From Desulfobacter sp. (GTDB lineage Bacteria; Desulfobacterota; Desulfobacteria; Desulfobacterales; Desulfobacteraceae), in NCBI GenBank assembly GCA_028768525.1, contig CP054837.1, forward strand, positions 3,220,001 through 3,284,000: a stretch of 64,000 nucleotides of DNA. The letters are read 5' to 3'. Of the stretch, positions 15,239-23,644 are shown piece after piece. The position numbers were made by a program, and so were the translations under genes. The first letter of the stretch is position 1; every line of letters starts with the position of its first letter. Below the pieces are notes generated by a model. That model had not been told where the DNA came from. It did not search any database and saw nothing but the letters and a program-made list of their open reading frames with translations.

Positions 15239-17974
15239 ATGATAGGCATCACTTCATACGGCGCATATATTCCGCGGCTGAGACTGAACCGGTCTTCCAT
15301 AGTCCAGTCCATGGGCTGGTTTGCACCGGCCATCATGGCTGTATCCCAGGGGGAGCGGTCCGTGTGCAACTGGGACGAGGACACCCTGACCATGGCCGTG
15401 GCAGCGGCCAGGGACTGCCTCAAAGGCATGGACAAATCACAGCTGGACGCCCTGTATCTGGCTTCCACCACCCTGCCTTTTTCCGACCGGCAGAACGCGG
15501 GCGTGGTCGGGGCGGCCCTGAACCTGAAAGAAGAATTGATTTCAACGGACTTTACCGCCTCCCAGAAGGTGGGCACCACGGCATTGATTACGGCATTGGA
15601 GGCCGTGAAAAGCGGGGAGCGCAGCAACATTATGATCGCGGCCTCGGACAAGCGGGAAACCAAGTCCGCCTATTTTTATGAAATGTGGTTCGGCGACGGG
15701 GCCGGGGCGCTGAGCGTGGGCAACGACAATGTCATCGCCGAATACCTTGGCTCCTATTCCGTTTCCGCCGACTTTACCGACCATTACAGGGGGGCGCTCA
15801 GTGATTTCGATTATTACTGGGAAGAAAGATGGAGCCGGGATGAGGGATACGGCAAGATTCTGCCCCGGGTCATCACCGGCCTCTTTGACAAGCTGAACAT
15901 CACCATGGCGGATGTGGATACCCTGGTTTATCCCTGCTTTTTCAAGGGCGACCATAGGAAAATCGCCAAAAAACTGGGGGCAACCCCGGAAAAACTTACG
16001 GATAACCTCCATGAGGTCTGCGGGGAAACCGGTGCGGCCCACCCCTTTGTCATGCTGGTATCGGCCCTGGAAAAGGCCAGACCCGGTGACCGCATCCTTG
16101 TGGCCGGCTACGGCCAGGGGGCCAACGCCCTTTATTTCAAGGTGACGGACAATATTCTGAACCTTGCCCCCCGCAAGGGGTTTGCCGGGTCCATTGAAAA
16201 CAAGAAATCCCTGGACAACTACAATAAATATCTCAAGTTCCGGGAATTGATGCAGACGGAAATGGGCATCCGGGCCGAGTCCCCCTCCCAGACCGCCATG
16301 ACGGTTCTGTACCGGAAAAACAAGATGATTCTGGGGCTTGTGGGGGGCAAATGCACTAAATGCGGCACGGCCCAGTATCCCAAGATGGATATCTGCGTCA
16401 ATCCGGAGTGCGGGGCCTTTAAATCCCAGGAAGACTATGAATTCGCCGATATCCCGGCCAAGGTCAAATCCTATACCGCCGATATGCTGGCGGTGTCCGT
16501 GGATCCCCCGGCCATATACGGGATGATCCAGTTCGAGGGGGGCGGCCGGATGTTTGCCGACTTCACCGACTGCACCCAGGAGGGGATCCGGGTGGGCCTG
16601 CCCGTGACCCTGGAATTCAAGCGGAAAAACGTGGACAAGGAACGGGGCATGGTCAACTATTATTGGAAGGCGGTACCCGTGCCCGGCGCGGCCGACCGGC
16701 CTGCCGACCTGGACTTTTCCGGCCGCACCGCCATCGTCACCGGTGCCGGCGCCGGTCTGGGCAGAACCTATGCCCTTGAACTGGCCAAGCGCGGGGCCAA
16801 CATCCTGGTCAATGATCTGGGCGGGGCCCGGGACGGTTCCGGTTCGGGCTCATCCACCCCGGCCCAGAAAGTGGTGGAGGAAATCCAGGCCCTGGGCGGC
16901 AGGGCCGTGGCCAATTTTGACAACGTGGCAACCGCCGAGGGCGGTGAAAACATCGTTAAAGCCGCACTGGAGGCCTTCGGTTCCGTCGATATCCTCATCA
17001 ATAACGCGGGTATCCTGAGGGATAAGAGTTTTGTAAAAATGGAACCGGAAAACTGGGCCGCGGTCCTGGATGTACACCTCAACGGTGCCTACAACGTCAC
17101 CCGTCACGCCTTCCCCGTCATGAAAGAAAAAGGCTTCGGCCGGATCATCATGACCACCTCGGCGGCCGGCCTTTACGGCAATTTCGGCCAGACCAATTAT
17201 TCAGCCGCCAAGATGGGCATTGTGGGCCTGATGAATACCCTGAAAATCGAAGGGGCCAAGTACAATATCAAGATTAACACCGTGGCCCCAATGGCCGCCT
17301 CCCGGCTCACCGAAGACATCCTGCCTCCGGATCTGCTTGAAAAGATGAAGCCCGAATTCGTGGCGCCCCTGGTTCTGTATCTGGCGTCTGATCAATGCGA
17401 CCAGACCGGTGCCATTCTCAATGCGGGCATGGGATATTTCAACAAGGCCGCCGTGGTTACCGGACCATCGGTCCTTCTGGGCGAAGGCAAAGTGCCGCCC
17501 ACGGCGGAGATGATTCTTGAAAACTGGGAGCGGATCAATACCCTGGAAGGCGCCCGGGAATTTGACGAAATTAATGCGGCCCTGGGGGCCATCCTCAATC
17601 CGCCCAAACCGGATACCGGTAAGAAGGAGGCGGAATCAGGAAATGACGCCGGGGCGGATTTGGATGAGATTTTTGCCCGGATGGCAGAGAATTTCGATCC
17701 TGAAGCGGCATCCGGGGTGGACGTGGTGTTCCAGTTCAATATCTCCGGTTCCGGCGGCGGGGACTATGCCTGCGCCATCAAGAACAACACCTGCGAAATC
17801 AGCGAAGGCCAGCACGGCAGCCCCGGCTGTATCCTGAAGATGGAGGCAGGGCCCTTCACCGAAATGATGACCGGGTCCCTTCCCCCCATGCAGGCCTATA
17901 CATCGGGCAAATTGATTATCGAAGGGGATATCATGAAATCCCAGCTTATCGAAAAGCTGTTTAAGATCAGTTAA
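15239..17974 (+). CDS. Five-part fusion: HMG-CoA-synthase-like, DUF35 zinc ribbon/OB, SDR dehydrogenase, SCP2
   Basis: A 911-residue protein with these domains in order: residues 1-345, a thiolase-fold domain of HMG-CoA-synthase type; about 365-475, a DUF35 rubredoxin-like zinc ribbon (C372, C375, C386, C391) plus OB fold; about 490-790, an SDR with TGAGAGLGR and catalytic S641, Y654, K658; about 810-911, a sterol-carrier-protein-2 domain. In archaea, DUF35 proteins bridge HMG-CoA synthase to acetoacetyl-CoA thiolase; the SCP2-type thiolase gene follows here after ten bases, suggesting a similar complex. The synthase-like domain is odd: by motif alignment the residues equal to the family's Glu, Cys and His are T77, Q109 and P232, so it is unlikely to be a normal synthase and may be structural, a decarboxylase-like variant, or something new. 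The SDR should oxidise 3-hydroxyacyl-CoA. The ATG has a GAGGAG site. Confidence 0.84.
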   Translation: MIGITSYGAYIPRLRLNRSSIVQSMGWFAPAIMAVSQGERSVCNWDEDTLTMAVAAARDCLKGMDKSQLDALYLASTTLPFSDRQNAGVVGAALNLKEELISTDFTASQKVGTTALITALEAVKSGERSNIMIAASDKRETKSAYFYEMWFGDGAGALSVGNDNVIAEYLGSYSVSADFTDHYRGALSDFDYYWEERWSRDEGYGKILPRVITGLFDKLNITMADVDTLVYPCFFKGDHRKIAKKLGATPEKLTDNLHEVCGETGAAHPFVMLVSALEKARPGDRILVAGYGQGANALYFKVTDNILNLAPRKGFAGSIENKKSLDNYNKYLKFRELMQTEMGIRAESPSQTAMTVLYRKNKMILGLVGGKCTKCGTAQYPKMDICVNPECGAFKSQEDYEFADIPAKVKSYTADMLAVSVDPPAIYGMIQFEGGGRMFADFTDCTQEGIRVGLPVTLEFKRKNVDKERGMVNYYWKAVPVPGAADRPADLDFSGRTAIVTGAGAGLGRTYALELAKRGANILVNDLGGARDGSGSGSSTPAQKVVEEIQALGGRAVANFDNVATAEGGENIVKAALEAFGSVDILINNAGILRDKSFVKMEPENWAAVLDVHLNGAYNVTRHAFPVMKEKGFGRIIMTTSAAGLYGNFGQTNYSAAKMGIVGLMNTLKIEGAKYNIKINTVAPMAASRLTEDILPPDLLEKMKPEFVAPLVLYLASDQCDQTGAILNAGMGYFNKAAVVTGPSVLLGEGKVPPTAEMILENWERINTLEGAREFDEINAALGAILNPPKPDTGKKEAESGNDAGADLDEIFARMAENFDPEAASGVDVVFQFNISGSGGGDYACAIKNNTCEISEGQHGSPGCILKMEAGPFTEMMTGSLPPMQAYTSGKLIIEGDIMKSQLIEKLFKIS

Positions 17975-17984
17975 GGAGGCAGCC

Positions 17985-19205
17985 ATGGCCACAGGAATAA
18001 GAGATAAAGTTGCAATCATCGGAATGGGATGTACCAAGTTCGGCGAGCGCTGGGACGTGGGGGCGGAGGAACTCATGGTGGAAGCCTTCATGGAGTGCCT
18101 TGAGGACGCCGGCATCGAAAAACAGCAGATCGAGGCCGCCTGGTTCGGCACCTGCTTTGACGAGGGATCCGTGGGTAAAAGCGCTTTGCCGCTGACCACG
18201 ACGCTCCGCCTGCCCTTCATCCCGGCAACCCGGGTTGAAAATTATTGCGCCACGGGATCGGAAGCCTTCAGGGGGGCCTGCTACGCCGTGGCCTCCGGGG
18301 CCTACGACATCTGCCTGGCCCTGGGGGTTGAAAAGCTTAAGGACACCGGGTTCGGTGGCCTGCCCTCGTTCACCGGCTCCAATGCCGGCAGCCTGACCTG
18401 GCAGTGGTTTCCCAATATGACGGCGCCCGGCTGCTTTGCCCAGCTGGCCTCGGCCTACGGGGCCAAGTTCAAGGTGGACGCCAAGGACATTAAACGGGCC
18501 ATGGCCCATATTTCCGCCAAGAGCCATGCCAACGGGGTCAAAAACCCCAAGGCCCACCTGCGCAAGGAAGTGACCGTCGACCAGGTGATGAACTCGCCCA
18601 TTATTGCCCATCCCCTGGGGCTTTTCGACTGCTGCGGGGTGAGCGACGGATCGGCCTGCGCCATCGTTACCACGCCGGAGATTGCTAAAAAGCTGGGCAA
18701 AAAAGATATTATTTCAGTCAAGGCCCTCCAGCTGGCGTTGAGTTCCGGCGAAGAAATGGCCTACAACGACTGGGACGGCGACCATTTCATGACCACCACC
18801 CGGTGCAGCCGCAAGGCATACGAAGAAGCCGGCATCACCGACCCCCGCAAGGAAATTTCCATGATGGAGGTCCATGACTGCTTTTCCATCACCGAGCTGG
18901 TGACCATGGAGGATCTGCACATTTCCGAGCGGGGCCGGGCCGTCCACGACATTCTGGACGGGTTCTACGACAGTGATGGTGGGGTGCCCTGCCAGGTGGA
19001 CGGCGGGCTGAAATGCTTCGGCCATCCCATCGGCGCTTCGGGCCTGCGCATGCTCTATGAGATGTACCTGCAGCTTAACGGGCGGGCCGGGGAACGCCAG
19101 CTGGAAGATCCCAAGCTGGGGCTGACCCACAACCTCGGGGGCTTTCCCATGTCCAATGTCTGCAGTATTTCCATCGTGGGTAAATACGGGGATTCGCATC
19201 ATTAA
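17985..19205 (+). CDS. SCP2-type thiolase (3-ketoacyl-CoA thiolase, SCPx-like)
   Basis: A 406-residue thiolase. The nucleophile is C88 in NYCATGSEA; the HDCF loop (H297, C299) is the variant known from SCP2-type thiolases, where the loop Cys serves as acid/base; and GHPIGASG carries H347. The Tyr substitutions known from Ltp2-type steroid aldolases are not seen, which favours true thiolysis of a 3-ketoacyl-CoA. It lacks its own SCP2 domain, but one is present on the preceding gene product along with a DUF35 domain, so the two proteins together equal a split SCPx. AAGGAGG lies upstream of the ATG. Peroxisomal SCPx acts on 2-methyl-branched and bile-acid-type CoA thioesters, in line with the racemase in this operon. 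Confidence 0.88.
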   Translation: MATGIRDKVAIIGMGCTKFGERWDVGAEELMVEAFMECLEDAGIEKQQIEAAWFGTCFDEGSVGKSALPLTTTLRLPFIPATRVENYCATGSEAFRGACYAVASGAYDICLALGVEKLKDTGFGGLPSFTGSNAGSLTWQWFPNMTAPGCFAQLASAYGAKFKVDAKDIKRAMAHISAKSHANGVKNPKAHLRKEVTVDQVMNSPIIAHPLGLFDCCGVSDGSACAIVTTPEIAKKLGKKDIISVKALQLALSSGEEMAYNDWDGDHFMTTTRCSRKAYEEAGITDPRKEISMMEVHDCFSITELVTMEDLHISERGRAVHDILDGFYDSDGGVPCQVDGGLKCFGHPIGASGLRMLYEMYLQLNGRAGERQLEDPKLGLTHNLGGFPMSNVCSISIVGKYGDSHH

Positions 19206-19225
19206 TTCAAATCAAGGGGGGAAAG

Positions 19226-20883
19226 ATGATTTTAGCATCCAGGGAAACCATTGATCATTACACCCAGGCGGGTGTGTATTCCGACCTCACCCTAATGGAC
19301 CGTCTGGCGGCCCATGTAAAAAAGGCGCCGGCCAAAACTGCATTGCCGATCCGCCCAACAGGAAGGAACTCAACGGGGTTGACCCCGAGCGCCTCACCTA
19401 TGCGCAGTTCCAGGCCGCCATCGACAATACGGCCAAAGGGCTGGTGGAGCTGGGCCTGCAAAAGGACGAGGTGGTGATGGTTCAGCTGCCCAATTCCTGG
19501 GAACTGGTCATGCTCTATTTTGCCGTATCCAAGGCCGGGGGAATCATCTCTCCTGTGCCTGTGCTCTGGCGGGAGGCGGAACTTTCCCATATTGCCGGCC
19601 ATACCGGGGCAACAATGTTCATCACCCTGGATGAATTCAACCATTTTTCCCACATGGACATGGGAAAGCGGCTGGCGTCAAAGTACCCGGCCCTTTCCCA
19701 TGTGCTGAGCCTGGAACAGGTCCGGGCCATGAGCCAGAGGGAATCGGATGTCAGCCTGGACCATATTAAAGTGGATGCCAACGATATTTTCACCATCTGC
19801 TGGACTTCGGGTACCGAGGCCATGTCCAAGGGCTGTCCCCTGAGCCACAACAATTGGGCGGGCATGGCCCTGATCCAGGATGCCGCCGGTATCCGGCCCG
19901 GTGATGTCATGCTCACGGCGGGCCCCCTGGTGAACATGGGGGCCGTGGGCACCATCATGATTCCCTGGATCGTGCTGGGGGGGACCATGGTCCTTCACCA
20001 CCCCTTTGATCCCGGCGCCTTCATGCAGCAGATCATGACGGAAAAGCCCAACTACAGCCTCCTGGTGCCGGCCCTGGCCAATATGATTGCCAAACATCCG
20101 GCCGTGGACCAGTTTGATCTGACCTCCTTCCGGACTATTACCCTGGGGTCGGCCCCGCCTTCGGTGTGGACCATGCAGGAATTCAAGAAACGCTGGGACA
20201 TCGACATCGGCAATATCTGGGGCCAGAACGAGGGCACCGGATTCATATCCGGCATCGAAGACGTGCCGGATATGGAGATGCGGGCGGCCTCATTTCCCCA
20301 TTACGGCAAGCCCGGGGTTGCATGGAAGACCGTGGCCGCCAAGTACCTGGAGGTCAAGCTCATTGATCCCTTTGGCCGGGAGGTGACCAAGATCGGCGAA
20401 GTCGGGGAACTGGTCTACAAGGGCCCCGGCGTCATGGCCGGGTATTACAAGGCCCCGGAACTGACCCGAAAGGCCTTTACCGAAGACGGGTTCCTGAGAA
20501 CCGGGGATATTTTTAAAATCGAGGAGAACGACTGCATTTCCTTTTACGAAAGGGCCAAGGATATCATCATCCGGGGCGGTTTCAACATCAGCTCCCAGGA
20601 AATTGAAAATTACCTCATGGCCCATCCCAAGGTCCAGGATGCGGCCGTGGTGGGCATGCCCGACGACAAAATGGGGGAAAAGATGTGTGTCTATGCCGTG
20701 CCCGCAGAGGGGGCGGACCTGACCCTGGAAGACCTGGTGCGTTTTCTGGAGGCCCAGGGGGTGGCCAGGTACAAGCATCCCGAGCGCCTCGAACTCCTTG
20801 AGATGATTCCGAGAAACCCGGTGGGCAAGGTGCTTAAAAAGGATTTGCGCAAGGATATTCTAACAAAACTTAACAAGGAGTAG
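19226..20883 (+). pseudogene. AMP-forming acyl-CoA synthetase with an apparent one-base deletion
   Basis: ATP-dependent ligase of the ANL superfamily that would activate the pathway's acid to its CoA thioester. The start at 19226 has a GGGGGG site, and the N-terminus MILASRETIDHYTQAG reads well to about 19341, where the frame is lost; reading on in the other frame from 19342 gives IADPPNRKELNGVDPERLTY and continues to the stop at 20883. Inserting one base would restore 552 codons. Motifs in the main part: TSGTEAMSKGCPLSH (P-loop), GQNEGTG (A5), RTGDIF, ERAKDIIIRGGFNISSQEIE, and PRNPVGKVLKKDL with the C-terminal catalytic Lys. A shorter open frame from an ATG at 19444 lacks about 73 residues of the N-domain. 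Either a sequencing or assembly error or a recent real mutation. Confidence 0.8.
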
Positions 20884-20890
20884 GCCATCC

Positions 20891-22027
20891 ATGTATGAAC
20901 TGGACAAATCCCAAAAGCAGATCCAGAAGGCGGCCTGGGAATTCGCCCGGGGCGAGTTCGACAGGGACGTACTCCTGGACCTGGAAAAATCGGGCCGGTT
21001 TCCTGAACGCATCTGGAAAAAAGCCGCCGACCTCGGGTTTATCGGGCTCCATTTTGAGGAAAATTTTTCAGGGGGAGGGCTGGGGATGTTCGACACCCTT
21101 CTCACGGCCGAAGCCTTCTGCCGCAGGGATTCCGCCTGCGGCACGGCACTTATGCTGGCGGGATTTGCCGGTGAACTGGTGATGGATGCCGGGACCGGTG
21201 GCCAAAAGGAAACGTTCCTGGAACCCCTGGCCCTGGGGGAGGCCCTTTGCGGCGGGGCCTTTTTTGAGCCGGAAAAGGGGTATGAACTGGAAGGGCTGGA
21301 GACCCGGGCCGTCCGTGACGGAGACCTGTGGACGGTCACCGGGAAAAAGACACGGGTTCCCAATGGAATGGATGCCGCCTTTTACCCGGTACTCTGTGAA
21401 ATGGAAGGGGAGACCGGCGGCCTGCTGGTCCTGGTGGAAAAAGATGCGCCGGGGCTTTCTGTGATCCCCATGGCCCGGAAGCTGGGCAACACCATGACCC
21501 CCTGGGCCGAACTTGAACTGGACCATGTGAAAATCGGACCGGACCGGGTGCTGGGCAGTCCGGGAAAAGGGCGTAAACTGGTATCCGCCTTTTTAAACCA
21601 GGCCAGTCTGGTCAACGCCGGCATGGCCCTGGGTATCGCCCAGGGCGCCATGGACAGGACCGTCACCTATGCCAAAGAGCGGGAGCAGTTCGGCCGGAAA
21701 ATCGCCGTTTTCCAGAGCCTGCGCCACAAGATTGCAGAGATGGCCACCCGGATTGAACTGGCCCGGGGCATCACCTACGGGGCGGCCCGGGCCTGGGACA
21801 ACAACAACCGCAATCCGGTGCTCCCTGCCATGGCCATGGACTATGCCTGCCGGGCCGCCGAAGAGGTGGCGGACGAGGCCGTCCAGATCCACGGGGGCTA
21901 CGGGTATATGCACGAAGGCGAGGTGGAGCATTTTTACCGGGATGCCAAGTTCTTAAGACTGTTCTGTTCCAATCCGGATCAGCGCCGGGACATCATTGCC
22001 GGCGCTGTCATCGGCAAAGTTAAATAA
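20891..22027 (+). CDS. Acyl-CoA dehydrogenase-like subunit lacking the catalytic Glu (putative alpha)
   Basis: A 378-residue ACAD-fold flavoprotein. It keeps the motifs that hold the ADP part of FAD across the dimer interface (REQFGRKIAVFQ and QIHGGYGYMHE), but the YEGT segment carrying the usual catalytic Glu reads FCSN, the alternative LCAD/isovaleryl-CoA-type Glu position reads NQASL, and the TEPxAGSD flavin motif is degraded to FEPEKGYE. The next gene, nine bases on, has the opposite pattern. Adjacent ACAD genes making alpha2-beta2 enzymes with shared active sites are known in mycobacterial steroid breakdown (FadE26-FadE27, FadE28-FadE29), so this is read as the non-catalytic subunit of such a pair. 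AAGGAG precedes the ATG. Confidence 0.82.
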   Translation: MYELDKSQKQIQKAAWEFARGEFDRDVLLDLEKSGRFPERIWKKAADLGFIGLHFEENFSGGGLGMFDTLLTAEAFCRRDSACGTALMLAGFAGELVMDAGTGGQKETFLEPLALGEALCGGAFFEPEKGYELEGLETRAVRDGDLWTVTGKKTRVPNGMDAAFYPVLCEMEGETGGLLVLVEKDAPGLSVIPMARKLGNTMTPWAELELDHVKIGPDRVLGSPGKGRKLVSAFLNQASLVNAGMALGIAQGAMDRTVTYAKEREQFGRKIAVFQSLRHKIAEMATRIELARGITYGAARAWDNNNRNPVLPAMAMDYACRAAEEVADEAVQIHGGYGYMHEGEVEHFYRDAKFLRLFCSNPDQRRDIIAGAVIGKVK

Positions 22028-22036
22028 GGAGGGGCC

Positions 22037-23179
22037 ATGGAAATTTTGAAATTCACCGAGGCACACCAGGCTTACAGGGAGCGTCTGGCCGGTTTTCTGG
22101 CCGCAGAGGTGGTCCCCCTCATCGACCAGTGCGAAAAAGACCATCTCACCCCCAGGTCCATGTGGCGGGCCATGGGAAAAAACGGGTTCCTCTGCCCCTG
22201 GATGGAAAAAGAGTACGGGGGGCCGGGGCTGGATTTTCTCCACTCGGTGATTGTCTGGGATGAGATCGCCAGGATTAATTTCACCGGGCTGGCTGCGGGC
22301 CTGCACTCGGACATCGTGGTGCCCTATATCCACTCCTTCGGCACGGAAAACCTGAAGCGAAAATACCTGCCCGGCTGCGCCTCCGGCGACACCATCACGG
22401 CCGTGGCCATGACCGAGCCCGGGGCCGGGTCCGATGTGGCCGCCATGGAGACCACGGCAGTGCAGGAGGGCAATGAGGTCATCCTCAACGGATCCAAGAC
22501 CTTTATCTCCAACGGGGTAAACTGCGGCCTGGTGGTGGTGGCGGCCCGGAACCCCGAGGTGGAGAACCGGTACCAGGCCATCTCCCTTTACCTGGTGGAG
22601 GAGGGCACCCCCGGGTTCACCAAGGGGGCGCCCTTTGAAAAAATGGGATGGGCCAGCCAGGATACGGCGGAACTGTTTTTTTCCGACTGCCGGATCCCGG
22701 CGGCCAACCGCCTGGGCAATGCGGGGGAGGGGTTTATCATGCTCATGCAGAAACTCCAGCAGGAGCGGCTGGTCTGCGCCGTGGGCGGGGTCTTCGGTGC
22801 CGAGGCCATGCTGGAGAAAGTGACGGCCTTCTGCCAAACCCGGACCCGCAAGGGCAAACCCTTGAGCAAACACCAGTCCGTCCAGTTCGCCCTGGTGGAA
22901 ATGGCCACGGAACTGGAAATCCAGAAAAATTTTGCCTATGTCCTCCTCCACGACCACATGGCCGGGAAAAATGTGATCAAGGAGACCTCCATGGCCAAAT
23001 ACAGGGCAACGGAGATGGCCAAACTCATGGCTTCCCGCTGCCTGGACATCATGGGATCCGAAGCGGCCCTGGAAAGCTGCGGCCTGTCCCGGGCCTTTCG
23101 GGACGCCCGGGTGACCTCCATTTTTGCCGGCACCAATGAGATTATGAAAACCATCATCGCCAAGACCATGGGGCTATAA
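22037..23179 (+). CDS. Acyl-CoA dehydrogenase-like subunit with catalytic Glu (putative beta)
   Basis: A 380-residue ACAD. It has the flavin-ring motif MTEPGAGSD (about residues 125-133) and an LCAD/isovaleryl-type catalytic Glu candidate, E243, in LQQERL; the other possible position is Ala (FAGTNE). The regions that bind the ADP half of FAD in the partner are altered: RTRKGKPLSKHQ instead of RxxFGxxxxxFQ, and DIMGSEAALE instead of QxxGGYGY. It therefore looks complementary to the product of the gene just upstream and probably forms a heteromer with it. Substrate is likely the alpha-methyl or side-chain acyl-CoA of this pathway. Strong AAGGAGG site. Confidence 0.85.
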   Translation: MEILKFTEAHQAYRERLAGFLAAEVVPLIDQCEKDHLTPRSMWRAMGKNGFLCPWMEKEYGGPGLDFLHSVIVWDEIARINFTGLAAGLHSDIVVPYIHSFGTENLKRKYLPGCASGDTITAVAMTEPGAGSDVAAMETTAVQEGNEVILNGSKTFISNGVNCGLVVVAARNPEVENRYQAISLYLVEEGTPGFTKGAPFEKMGWASQDTAELFFSDCRIPAANRLGNAGEGFIMLMQKLQQERLVCAVGGVFGAEAMLEKVTAFCQTRTRKGKPLSKHQSVQFALVEMATELEIQKNFAYVLLHDHMAGKNVIKETSMAKYRATEMAKLMASRCLDIMGSEAALESCGLSRAFRDARVTSIFAGTNEIMKTIIAKTMGL

Positions 23180-23194
23180 AGGGAGGAGGAATCA

Positions 23195-23632
23195 ATGGAT
23201 CTCACAGAACTGAAAAATATCGTGGAAACCCAGTTCGACTTCTTAAAAAATATGGGACTCAGGGTGCTGGATATTGAACCGGGCCGGGTGCGCCTGATGC
23301 TGCCCAAACAGGGGAATGAAAACCACCTGGGCACGGTTTGGGCCGGGGCTTTGTTTACCCTTGCCGAAGTGCCCGGCGGGATCCTGGCCTTTACCCTGTT
23401 TGACGGCACCCGGTTTTACCCGGTGGTCAGGGAAATGAATATTAAATATCTCAAGCCGGCCACCTCCGACGTCACTGTTGAGTTCACGATGGACAAGGAC
23501 AGGGCCGCCCGGCTGGAAGCAAGGGCCCGGGAGGCGGGCAAGGCCGACTTCGCTCTGGAAGGGGAGGTGAAGGACGCCCAAGGGAATGTGGTGGCCGTGA
23601 CAAAAGGCGATTACCAACTGCGCAAATACTGA
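23195..23632 (+). CDS. Hotdog-fold thioesterase-like protein (DUF4442/PaaI-like)
   Basis: A 145-residue hotdog protein. The core helix and strand pattern is visible as ENHLGTVWAGALFTLAEVPGG, equal to the HxGxxxxGAxxTLAE element of PaaI/YiiD/DUF4442 thioesterases, followed by MNIKYLKPATSDVTVEF. It probably hydrolyses an acyl-CoA to free CoA when the pathway stalls, or releases an end product. It sits between an ACAD and the racemase in the operon, 15 and 12 bases from its neighbours, with GGGAGGAGG before the ATG. A non-enzymatic acyl-CoA-binding role cannot be excluded. Confidence 0.78.
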   Translation: MDLTELKNIVETQFDFLKNMGLRVLDIEPGRVRLMLPKQGNENHLGTVWAGALFTLAEVPGGILAFTLFDGTRFYPVVREMNIKYLKPATSDVTVEFTMDKDRAARLEARAREAGKADFALEGEVKDAQGNVVAVTKGDYQLRKY

Positions 23633-23644
23633 AGGAAGGCAAAT

